Shown here: piece by piece, positions 15,792-21,812 of the stretch
How the letters are laid out: every line of letters starts with the position of its first letter
Numbering within the stretch: position 1 is the stretch's first letter
Assembly (NCBI GenBank): GCA_934589665.1
Contig: CAKTOJ010000015.1
Location: 1 to 25,344 of the forward strand
DNA: 25,344 bases
Direction: 5' to 3'
Source: an uncultured Oscillospiraceae bacterium
Lineage (GTDB): Bacteria > Bacillota > Clostridia > Oscillospirales > Oscillospiraceae
The notes under the pieces: generated by a model
Told to the model about the DNA's origin: nothing
The model's input: the letters and a program-made list of their open reading frames with translations, nothing else
Databases searched by the model: none
Translations under genes and position numbers: made by a program

Positions 15792-16658
15792 TCAAGCGTC
15801 CAGACGCGCGGCCAGAGCGCGGGCAAGGCGTGCAAACTCCTCCAGCCCCAGCCTTTCGCCGCGTACCGTCGGCTCCAGTCCCGCGGAAATGACCGCCTCG
15901 GTCACCTGCTCCTTGGTGAGTTGACTGCCAAAGCCGGTCATCAGGCTGTTGACAAGTGTCTTGCGGCGGAGCGCGAAGGCGGCGTACACCACGCGGAAAA
16001 AGAATTTTTCATCCTCCACCTTGACCGGCGGTTCCCTGCGTACTTCGGCGCGCAGAACGGCCGATGTGACCTTCGGCTGCGGCTGGAAGCACTCGCGCCC
16101 CACCTCGAAGAGCAGCCGCGGCTCCGTGTGGTACTGCATGTAAACCGAAAACGCGCCGTAGGCCGCCGTGCCGGGTGCGGCGCACAGCCGCTCGGCGACC
16201 TCCTTCTGCACCAGCACCGTAATACTCTCAAAGCAGCCGGAATCGATCAGCGCAGTGATGGCAGGCGTCGTGATATTGTAGGGCAGATTCGCGCAGACGA
16301 TGGGCGTGAGACCGTCGAACCTCTCCCGCACGAGCGCCGGAATATCCGTTTTGAGAATGTCCGCGGATACGACCTCGAAGTTATCAAAATCTGCCATCGT
16401 TTCGTCGAGGATCGGCAGAAGCGTCTTGTCCAGCTCGACCGCTGCGACCTTTGCCGCCCTGCGGCAGAGCTCATGACTGAGCGCACCGATGCCGGGGCCG
16501 ATCTCCAGCACGCCATTTTTTTCGTTTGCCCCGCTTGCCTCCGCAATGGCGGCGGGAATGGATGCGTCAATGAGGAAATTCTGCCCCATCGAGCGGCTGA
16601 AATGAAAGCCGTGGCGGCGCAGCAGCGCCTCGATCGCGGCAAGCTCACAGTGTTCCAT
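15792..16658 (-). CDS. rsmA: 16S rRNA (adenine1518/1519-N6)-dimethyltransferase
   Basis: KsgA; dimethylates two adjacent adenines in the 3' end of 16S rRNA during 30S assembly, using S-adenosylmethionine. 288 residues, normal length. GQNFLID (25-31), LEIGPGIGALS (51-61, the SAM-binding motif I), VELD (motif II acidic residue), and NLPYNI (124-129, motif IV) are all intact, followed by the KVTSAVL segment and a helical C-terminal domain. The ATG at 16656-16658 has AAGGAG seven bases upstream. In Bacillus rsmA lies near yabE and rnmV; here a YabE-like gene lies one gene away, with an inserted permease, suggesting remnant synteny. Confidence 0.96.
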   Translation of the reverse strand: MEHCELAAIEALLRRHGFHFSRSMGQNFLIDASIPAAIAEASGANEKNGVLEIGPGIGALSHELCRRAAKVAAVELDKTLLPILDETMADFDNFEVVSADILKTDIPALVRERFDGLTPIVCANLPYNITTPAITALIDSGCFESITVLVQKEVAERLCAAPGTAAYGAFSVYMQYHTEPRLLFEVGRECFQPQPKVTSAVLRAEVRREPPVKVEDEKFFFRVVYAAFALRRKTLVNSLMTGFGSQLTKEQVTEAVISAGLEPTVRGERLGLEEFARLARALAARLDA

Positions 16659-16740
16659 ATGTTTTCTCCTTTACCGTGCGGATGTTGCAGAATATTTTAT
16701 CACACAGGGTCGAAAAAGAGTAGCATTTTTTTCGTCTCCG

Positions 16741-16749
16741 TGTTATGAT
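16741..16749 (+). promoter_or_regulatory. Extended -10 promoter of the TauE/SafE gene
   Basis: TGTTATGAT reads as TG-T-TATGAT, an extended -10 element (hexamer 16744-16749). The -35 region (TAGCAT at 16721-16726) is poor, as tolerated by extended -10 promoters. Start expected near 16756, giving a leader of about 25 bases. Confidence 0.5.
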
Positions 16750-16780
16750 ACGGCAGAAACCAAAAGAAAGAAGTTGTTTT

Positions 16781-17557
16781 ATGGAACTCACGCCCCAAAT
16801 TCTGCTGGTCGTTCTGCCGCTGATCTTTCTCGGCGGCTTTGTTGATTCGGTCGCCGGCGGCGGCGGACTCATCACGCTCCCCGCTTATCTGATGGCCGGC
16901 ATTCCCGCCCATTTCGCCATGGGCACGAATAAGGTCGTCAACGGCTTCGGCACAGCGCTCGCCTCGATCAAATATTTCCGCGGCGGAAAGATCCGGCTGC
17001 GTCCCGCCGTGGTCGCCGGCATCGGTGCGCTCGTCGGTGCATCCATCGGCACAAAGGCCGCGCTGCTCATCGCCGAGGATGTGCTCAAGATCATGGTGCT
17101 TGTCGCGCTCCCCTGCGCGGCAGTGCTCCTGATGCTCAAGAAGGACTTCGGCAAGGAGGAGGACGGCGCATCCGCACGGGAATATACGCCCCGGCAGGAA
17201 ACCGTGCGCGCCGCACTCATCGGGCTCGGTCTGGGCTGCTACGACGGCCTGATCGGTCCCGGCACAGGCACGTTCATGATCATGGCCTTTACCATGGCGC
17301 TTTCCATGGATCTGCTCACTTCGTCCGGCTGCGCGAAGCTGGCAAATCTCGCCTCCAACATCTCCTCCGCCGTGCTCTTTATTCTCAATGGGAAGGTGTT
17401 CTGGATGCTCGCCGTCCCCGCAGCGGTCTGCAATATGCTCGGCGCGTACTGCGGCTCGCGCTACGCCATGCGCGGCGGCAGCAAGAAGGTGCGCAGCATG
17501 ATCTTCGTCGTTCTCGGCCTGCTGTTCGTGAAAATGCTCTACGAGCTTTTGTTCTGA
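16781..17557 (+). CDS. TauE/SafE (TSUP) family sulfite/organosulfonate-type permease
   Basis: 258-residue inner-membrane protein with about eight hydrophobic segments. The N-terminal GGFVDSVAGGGGLITLPAYL and, in the second half, GLGCYDGLIGPGTGTFMIMA are the two copies of the TSUP repeat signature. Family members move sulfite, sulfoacetate, taurine-derived or other small anions; the substrate here is unknown. The ATG at 16781 is preferred as it begins directly before the first helix; an ATG twelve codons upstream overlaps the promoter -10 element and is not usable. The ribosome binding site is weak (AAAGAAG). Single gene, divergent from rsmA, ending in a shared terminator with the YabE-like gene. 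Confidence 0.9.
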   Translation: MELTPQILLVVLPLIFLGGFVDSVAGGGGLITLPAYLMAGIPAHFAMGTNKVVNGFGTALASIKYFRGGKIRLRPAVVAGIGALVGASIGTKAALLIAEDVLKIMVLVALPCAAVLLMLKKDFGKEEDGASAREYTPRQETVRAALIGLGLGCYDGLIGPGTGTFMIMAFTMALSMDLLTSSGCAKLANLASNISSAVLFILNGKVFWMLAVPAAVCNMLGAYCGSRYAMRGGSKKVRSMIFVVLGLLFVKMLYELLF

Positions 17558-17561
17558 AGTG

Positions 17562-17597
17562 AAAAAAGCTCCGGCCAATTCCGGCCGGAGCTTTTTT
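17562..17597. terminator. Bidirectional terminator between the TauE/SafE and YabE-like genes
   Basis: A perfect 15-bp stem, six A plus GCTCCGGCC (17562-17576) and complement (17583-17597), with a 6-base loop. Both strands end in six T. It starts four bases after one stop codon and eleven bases from the other. Confidence 0.92.
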
Positions 17598-17608
17598 GTT
17601 TCTCATTC

Positions 17609-18622
17609 TCAATCGAGGATATAAGCCACGGCATTGCGCACACCGAACTGGATGCACTCGCTGTAGCTGTTCATATACAGATCCAGCTTCGCGCCGCGCA
17701 CGCCGGTATCCTCCGCGCGTGCCATGCCGTAAGCCGTGCCGGATGTGGCGACATACATCGCCGTACCCAGCGGGATCACATTCTTATCCACGGCAACGCA
17801 GCCCCGGCGAACCGTTGTACCGGTCGCCGTTCGGGTGCCGACGCCGCCGTAGCCGGTGGTGTATGCCGTGCAGCGCACGTCAAGCTTCTTTGAAAAGTGC
17901 AGCGCGTCGCCCGATGTCATCACAAGGTAACCGCTGCCGTCGCTCTCTGTAATAACAGAGGCAATGCGGTCTCCCTCCTGCGCTTCCTTGACCAGCGTGC
18001 CGATATAGGCGAGCTCCGTCACGCTGGTGTTGTTATCCTCTGCAACCGCCTGACGGGAGACAAGCTGCCCGTCCGCGTAAACGACCTCGTACACCACGTC
18101 GCGCGTACCGTCGATGCCGCTCTGCACCACCTGCGTCTCCCCCTTGGGGATCTGATAGGTCTCCGTGTAAATCGTGGCGTGCGGCGCGGCCTCCGTCGCC
18201 GTTTCATAGTAAGTGAAATGCGTGTCTATCTCAATCGTGATCTCTGGCTGGGATACATCGACCTTCACCAGCTCCATTTCACCGACCGTCAGTCCCATGC
18301 GGTGCAGAAGCTCTGTAACAGTCTCGCCGCTGCGCGTGGTGGCGTACTGCTTTTCCTCACCGCGCATGGCCGTAACCTTATGTCCGCCCTCGAGCCGCAG
18401 CTCTGCGTCTCCATTCTCTGCGCCGACCACGATCACGCGGTCCGCTGTTACCTCCACGCCGTTTTCCACGGCGGTGATGGTCTCACCATCCTTGATGAGA
18501 TATAAGGCGCTCGCGCGCAATGCGGGCACGGTGTTGACCGCGATTACCGCGAGCAGCGTTGCCGCAAACAACGCCTGCCGGCGGTTAAACGCGCGCAGCC
18601 TTCCTTTCCAATTTGCGATCAT
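17609..18622 (-). CDS. YabE-like cell-wall protein with G5 and 3D domains
   Basis: 337 residues. N-terminal basic segment and membrane helix (about 18-36), a DUF348-like stretch (TVTELLHRMGLTVGEMELVKV), a G5 domain (about 135-205, IPKGETQVVQSGIDG), and a C-terminal 3D domain (about 247-337) holding the Asp residues that name it in VAVDKNVIPLGT, AEDTGVRG and AKLDLYM. 3D domains are related to MltA/Rpf-type lytic transglycosylase folds, so the likely role is peptidoglycan hydrolysis at the cell surface. Bacillus YabE has more DUF348 copies; this is a shorter version. The ATG at 18620-18622 follows CGGAGG by five bases. It has a perfect promoter and a response-regulator-like box in its leader. 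Confidence 0.92.
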   Translation of the reverse strand: MIANWKGRLRAFNRRQALFAATLLAVIAVNTVPALRASALYLIKDGETITAVENGVEVTADRVIVVGAENGDAELRLEGGHKVTAMRGEEKQYATTRSGETVTELLHRMGLTVGEMELVKVDVSQPEITIEIDTHFTYYETATEAAPHATIYTETYQIPKGETQVVQSGIDGTRDVVYEVVYADGQLVSRQAVAEDNNTSVTELAYIGTLVKEAQEGDRIASVITESDGSGYLVMTSGDALHFSKKLDVRCTAYTTGYGGVGTRTATGTTVRRGCVAVDKNVIPLGTAMYVATSGTAYGMARAEDTGVRGAKLDLYMNSYSECIQFGVRNAVAYILD

Positions 18623-18689
18623 AAAAACCTCCGATCTTTGGGTCCACGCCGTGCCGTACGGAGTCGGCCGGCGGCCAATGGTTACAAAC

Positions 18690-18717
18690 TGTCATTTCAT
18701 TGTAACCGTTTTGTAAC
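18690..18717 (+). promoter_or_regulatory. Three tandem 11-bp-spaced TGTNAY boxes in the yabE leader (WalR/PhoP-like)
   Basis: On the plus strand TGTCAT (18690-18695), TGTAAC (18701-18706) and TGTAAC (18712-18717), each separated by exactly five bases. The last two match the WalR consensus TGTWAH-N5-TGTWAH; the first also resembles an E. coli-type pho box half. It lies downstream of the predicted yabE start site (about 18729), where a bound regulator would be expected to repress. It also abuts a possible plus-strand -35 (TTGAAA at 18720). Confidence 0.5.
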
Positions 18718-18735
18718 TTTTTGAAACTTCGTGGA

Positions 18736-18764
18736 AGTATACCGTATTCTTTCGCGTTTGTCAA
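18736..18764 (-). promoter_or_regulatory. Promoter of the YabE-like gene
   Basis: On the minus strand TTGACA (18759-18764), 17-base spacer, TATACT (18736-18741), an almost perfect sigma-A promoter. Start near 18729; leader of about 107 bases with GC-rich hairpin potential. Confidence 0.85.
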
Positions 18765-18838
18765 GTCGGTCCCGTCGAACGGTGTTTTTGTTCTATTTTC
18801 TCTCTTTTTCCGACAAATTTCGAACCTGTAAAAAGGAA

Positions 18839-18865
18839 GAGCGCAGAGCCGGCCGCTCTGCGCTC
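18839..18865 (-). terminator. Terminator after the 137-residue coiled-coil gene
   Basis: 11-bp perfect stem GAGCGCAGAGC and complement with a 5-base loop (18850-18854). On the minus strand it is followed by TTCCTTTTT; on the plus strand by CTGTTTTCTTTTG, so it may act in both directions. It lies 33 bases after the stop codon at 18899. Confidence 0.82.
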
Positions 18866-18898
18866 CTGTTTTCTTTTGTAACCTTTTGGTTGTCTGTG

Positions 18899-19312
18899 TT
18901 ATTCTCCGCTCTTGCTTTCGCAGGGCTCCTCCACCTTCGCGTCGGCGGGATCGTCACAGAAGAAGTCGGCCTCGCTCTCCGCGCTCACATCCACAGCTGC
19001 ACCCGCGCTGTCCTTTGCGGAGCGCTGCGCCTCCAGCTCGGCGATCTTCGCCTTGCTCTCATGCACGGCGCGGACAATATCGGCAATGGCCGCAGGCAGC
19101 TCGTCACCCGCCTCGGAAACATACCACTCGCCGATGGCGCGGTAGTTGCGATCTATCGCGCGCTGCTCGCTGGCTATCGCCGCGCTGATTTTCACGGACT
19201 CTGCCGCGCTCTGCGCCTTCTCGCTGGCGACAGCCGCGACCTCCTTGCCCTTTTCCGCCGCAACGAAGGCGACGTCCTGGACCTTTTTGCTCAGGTTTTC
19301 AAAAAATGCCAT
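18899..19312 (-). CDS. Small cytoplasmic coiled-coil protein, function unknown
   Basis: 137 residues starting MAFFENLSKKVQDVAFVAAEKGKE, followed by long Ala/Glu/Lys-rich helices (about 5-95), including IASEQRAIDRNYRAIGEWY and ESKAKIAELEAQR, and an acidic, disordered-looking tail. No signal peptide or membrane segment. The N-terminal half resembles small Clostridia proteins that in other species end in a zinc ribbon; here the tail has only two isolated Cys, so no ribbon is formed. The ATG at 19310-19312 has AAGGGAG upstream, and a perfect TTGCAA-17-TATAAT promoter and a terminator frame it as a single, probably well-expressed gene. Function is not recognised. Confidence 0.82.
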   Translation of the reverse strand: MAFFENLSKKVQDVAFVAAEKGKEVAAVASEKAQSAAESVKISAAIASEQRAIDRNYRAIGEWYVSEAGDELPAAIADIVRAVHESKAKIAELEAQRSAKDSAGAAVDVSAESEADFFCDDPADAKVEEPCESKSGE

Positions 19313-19354
19313 TTTTATCTGCTCCCTTCGGTTTTTAGGTTTCTTTCTGCCCCT

Positions 19355-19383
19355 ATTATACGCGTCCGTCCCCCTTCTTGCAA
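19355..19383 (-). promoter_or_regulatory. Promoter of the coiled-coil gene
   Basis: On the minus strand TTGCAA (19378-19383), 17-base spacer, perfect TATAAT (19355-19360). Start near 19348, leader about 36 bases. Confidence 0.83.
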
Positions 19384-19466
19384 GAGCCTATCGGCGATGG
19401 AATGTAAACATTTTATGATTTATGCCCGCACGGCAGAACATCCCATCCGCCGCGCAGAAAACGAAC

Positions 19467-19491
19467 CGTTCTGTTAATTTCGTACAGAACG
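19467..19491. promoter_or_regulatory. Dyad over the alpha/beta-hydrolase promoter (candidate operator)
   Basis: CGTTCTGT (19467-19474) and ACAGAACG (19484-19491) form a perfect 8-bp inverted repeat with a 9-base spacer. It covers the -35 area and most of the spacer of the promoter whose -10 is at 19495-19500, a typical repressor position. Regulator unknown. Confidence 0.5.
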
Positions 19492-19500
19492 TGTTATACT
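19472..19500 (+). promoter_or_regulatory. Promoter of the alpha/beta-hydrolase gene
   Basis: Extended -10 TG-T-TATACT (hexamer 19495-19500) with a weak -35 (TGTTAA, 19472-19477) at 17 bases. Start near 19507, leader about 74 bases. It is divergent from the coiled-coil gene promoter; the stretch between the two (19384-19466) shows no gene. Confidence 0.6.
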
Positions 19501-19580
19501 GATATCAACGTCAGTCACCAGACATATTCCCGTTTTGGTGTCAACGCATCACGCTTACAGCATGCCAAAGGAGGCACATG

Positions 19581-20510
19581 ATGGAAAAGCGGCACGAATT
19601 CACCTATCCCTCGGCAGATGGAAAGACGGACATCCACGCCGTCGTGTGGTATCCGGACGGCGAGCCGGCCGCCGTATTGCAGATCGCGCACGGCATCGCC
19701 GAATACGCGCTGCGCTACGATCCGTTCGCGCGCTTTCTCACCGCACACGGCTTCCTTGTCGCGGCAAACGACCACCTCGGCCACGGCCTGTCGGTCGCCG
19801 CGGATGCGCCGCGGCTCTATTTCGGCAGCAAGGGCAGCTGGCAGACGGTCGTGGACGACATGTACACGCTGCGCCGCCGCATCGGCTCCGCACACCCCGC
19901 CCTCCCCTATTTCCTCATGGGACACTCGATGGGCTCGTTCCTCGCGCGCACCTACCTCATCCGCTTCCCCGGCACCGTAACAGGAACGGTCCTCATGGGG
20001 ACAGGCCAGAATCCCGATGCGGTGCTTCTCGGCGGCAAAGCGCTTGCCGGCACGCTTGCCGCGAAGGTCGGACGTAAGGGCACGAGTGCAATCGTTGAAA
20101 AGCTCGCCTTCGGCGTCTACAACAAGGTCTTTGCCCCAAACCGCACAGGCTACGACTGGCTGAGCGTCAACGAGGACAATGTGAATGCCTTTCTTGCCGA
20201 TCCGCTCTGCGGCGGCAGTGTTACCATCGGACTGTTCCTTGAGCTGCTCAACGGCCTGTGCTTCATCAAAAAGCCGTCCAATCTGCGCCATATGAACGCC
20301 GGCACACCGGTTCTCTTTATCTCAGGCGCGTGCGATCCGGTCGGTCAGATGGGGCGCGGCGTGCGCGCAGCGTACAACAGCTTTCGCCGCGCCGGTGTGC
20401 GAGACGCAGAGCTGAAGCTCTACGCCGGGCTGCGGCACGAAATTCTCAACGAAAGCTGCCGCCGGGAGGTCTATGACGATCTGCTCGACTGGCTGCTGCG
20501 GCATATGTAA
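19581..20510 (+). CDS. Alpha/beta-hydrolase, monoacylglycerol lipase/lysophospholipase-like (Hydrolase_4)
   Basis: 309 residues. The core shows QIAHGIAEYALRYDPFARFL, the MAGL-type oxyanion segment (HGxaEhxxRYxxfA), NDHLGHG, the nucleophile elbow MGHSMGS with Ser116, a late Asp in FISGACDPVGQMG and the catalytic His in GLRHEILNE, all in family order. Cytoplasmic, no signal peptide. Family members hydrolyse monoacylglycerols, lysophospholipids or other esters; the substrate is not defined by sequence. Two adjacent ATGs exist; the second (19581) is preferred as it lies seven bases after AAGGAGG, the first only four. Single gene with its own dyad-bearing promoter. Confidence 0.88.
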   Translation: MEKRHEFTYPSADGKTDIHAVVWYPDGEPAAVLQIAHGIAEYALRYDPFARFLTAHGFLVAANDHLGHGLSVAADAPRLYFGSKGSWQTVVDDMYTLRRRIGSAHPALPYFLMGHSMGSFLARTYLIRFPGTVTGTVLMGTGQNPDAVLLGGKALAGTLAAKVGRKGTSAIVEKLAFGVYNKVFAPNRTGYDWLSVNEDNVNAFLADPLCGGSVTIGLFLELLNGLCFIKKPSNLRHMNAGTPVLFISGACDPVGQMGRGVRAAYNSFRRAGVRDAELKLYAGLRHEILNESCRREVYDDLLDWLLRHM

Positions 20511-20516
20511 CAACGG

Positions 20517-20545
20517 AAGGGAGAACGATCACGCCGTTCTCCCTT
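20517..20545. terminator. Hairpin terminator after the hydrolase gene, overlapping the next gene's 3' end
   Basis: An 11-bp perfect stem AAGGGAGAACG and complement (20517-20527 and 20535-20545) with 7-base loop. T-tracts are modest on both strands (TTCC then TT on plus). The right arm encodes the last residues of the convergent minus-strand gene, whose stop codon lies in the loop. Confidence 0.65.
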
Positions 20546-21071
20546 TCCTTCGCAGGGCACGCGGCGTGAGCAGCTCGACGTCACCCCAGCGCAGCAGGAT
20601 TCCCGTGCTCCAAAGCGCGTCAAGCCCGAAAAGAAACAAAACGAGCATGCTTATGGTTTCCGGAATCCGCGCGGCCAGCATCGCCATTGCTGGCTGCACG
20701 CAGCGCACTGCCAGCGCGCTGAGAAGCCCCCACGCAAGGGAAAAGGGCAGACAGATGCGGCCGTTGACGTCCATTTTCGTTGTGCTGTAATCCCAGAAAT
20801 GCACACCGAGGAGCTTCTCATAGCCCCAGTGAACCATATATTCTACCGCGCTCGCTGTTCCTGCGCCGAGCAGAGCCAATTCGTGGAATCGTCCAATCCG
20901 TTCTGCGCCAAGGGCAAGAAAGGCGCACATGGCAAGGCCGTAAACCGGACAGACAGGCGCAAAAAGGAAGCCCTTGCGCACCTGCCGTTCCGACCGCATG
21001 ATCCGCGCAAACGCTTTTTCCAGCACGTAGCCTAAAAATCCGTAGCCAAGAAAATACCAGAACCATTCCAT
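20529..21071 (-). CDS. PF06541-type membrane protein (putative ABC transporter permease family, CmpB-like)
   Basis: 180 residues with four or five hydrophobic helices. The N-terminus MEWFWYFLGYGFLGYVLEK then GFLFAPVCPVYGLA, and in the middle VEYMVHWGYEKLLGVHFWDYS followed by NGRICLPFSLAWGLL, are the standard conserved blocks of this family (GFLxGPxxPxYGxG, YxxgxlxExlFgxxxWDYS, NGRicLxxSlxWGxl). The family is annotated as putative ABC-transporter permease, but no ATPase is nearby and the true role is unknown. The start is the ATG at 21069-21071 with GAGGAG seven bases upstream; the frame stays open far upstream, but that part is antisense to the glycosylase gene and not real. I see no clear promoter. 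Confidence 0.88.
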   Translation of the reverse strand: MEWFWYFLGYGFLGYVLEKAFARIMRSERQVRKGFLFAPVCPVYGLAMCAFLALGAERIGRFHELALLGAGTASAVEYMVHWGYEKLLGVHFWDYSTTKMDVNGRICLPFSLAWGLLSALAVRCVQPAMAMLAARIPETISMLVLFLFGLDALWSTGILLRWGDVELLTPRALRRKGRTA

Positions 21072-21131
21072 CGCCGCACTCCTCTCCGCCGGGCAGTTTT
21101 CCCGCAGCCGGGCGGAAAAATACGCCCCGGC

Positions 21132-21160
21132 TTGCAAACGGACGCAAAACGTGATAGGAT
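21132..21160 (+). promoter_or_regulatory. Promoter of the uracil-DNA glycosylase gene
   Basis: TTGCAA (21132-21137), 17-base spacer, TAGGAT (21155-21160). Start near 21167, so the ATG at 21159 cannot be used and the GTG at 21186 is confirmed as the likely start. Confidence 0.6.
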
Positions 21161-21185
21161 GGCAGAAAATAAGGAGGTGACCGCC

Positions 21186-21770
21186 GTGTCTGACCGCTGG
21201 GAGGCGCTGGAGCAGCGCTGCCAACACTGCATGGAATGTTCGCTGTGCGAAACGCGCGCCAATGTCGTCTTTGGCGTGGGAAACCGCACGGCGGAGATCC
21301 TGTTCGTCGGCGAGGGCCCTGGAAAAAATGAAGATGAGCAAGGAATTCCCTTTGTCGGCAAGGCCGGGCAGCTGCTCGACGACATGCTCGCCATCATCGG
21401 GCTCGACCGCACGCAGGTCTATATTGCCAACATCGTCAAGTGCCGTCCCCCGCAGAACCGCGACCCGCTGAGCGTGGAGCAGGACGCCTGTATTGGCTAT
21501 CTGCGCGAACAGGTTGCGCTGATCCGTCCGAAGCTGATCGTCTGCCTCGGACGCATTGCGGCTATGCGTCTGATCCGCGAGGATTTCAAAATCACGCGAG
21601 AGCATGGCCAGTGGTTCCAAAAGGGCGCGTTTTCGCTCATGGCCATGTATCACCCCGCCGCGCTGCTGCGTGACCCGACGCGGCGGCCTGAAGCGTTTGA
21701 CGACCTGATGTCCCTGCGCGAAAAAATTCACAGCGTATGTGAGCGCACACAGATCCCCGACCGGCTTTGA
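21186..21770 (+). CDS. Uracil-DNA glycosylase, family 4 (4Fe-4S type)
   Basis: Removes uracil from DNA at the first step of base-excision repair. 194 residues from a GTG start at 21186, chosen because AAGGAGG lies eight bases upstream and the alternative ATGs lie in the promoter. Cluster ligands are Cys18-x2-Cys21, Cys86 and Cys102 (C-x2-C ... C-x15-C) as in family 4; Cys12 and Cys15 are extra. Motif A is GEGPGKNEDEQGIPFVGKAG with the uracil-pocket residues, and motif B is MYHPAALLRDP. The NIVKCRPPQNR segment is typical. Single gene with its own promoter and a strong terminator. Some members of this superfamily were first annotated as phage DNA polymerase-like proteins. Confidence 0.95.
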   Translation: MSDRWEALEQRCQHCMECSLCETRANVVFGVGNRTAEILFVGEGPGKNEDEQGIPFVGKAGQLLDDMLAIIGLDRTQVYIANIVKCRPPQNRDPLSVEQDACIGYLREQVALIRPKLIVCLGRIAAMRLIREDFKITREHGQWFQKGAFSLMAMYHPAALLRDPTRRPEAFDDLMSLREKIHSVCERTQIPDRL

Positions 21771-21780
21771 TGCAGCAAAA

Positions 21781-21812
21781 AAGGAGTGTTCCGATCATTC
21801 GGAACACTCCTT
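21781..21812. terminator. Bidirectional terminator between the glycosylase and zinc-ribbon repeat genes
   Basis: A perfect 14-bp stem AAGGAGTGTTCCGA and complement with a 4-base loop (21795-21798); the plus strand continues TTCTTAATTTTTTTCG, the minus strand TTTTTTGCTG. The right arm encodes the last residues of the minus-strand zinc-ribbon gene and its stop codon lies in the loop. Confidence 0.9.

Noticed and set aside
18877..18882. Further TGTAAC near the terminator of the coiled-coil gene
   Set aside because: No second half-site at the 11-base period and no promoter next to it.
21072..21731. N-terminal extension of the PF06541 gene through the glycosylase gene
   Set aside because: The extension is antisense to a well-supported glycosylase and lacks membrane segments; the ATG at 21071 has a good ribosome binding site and starts the conserved family N-terminus.
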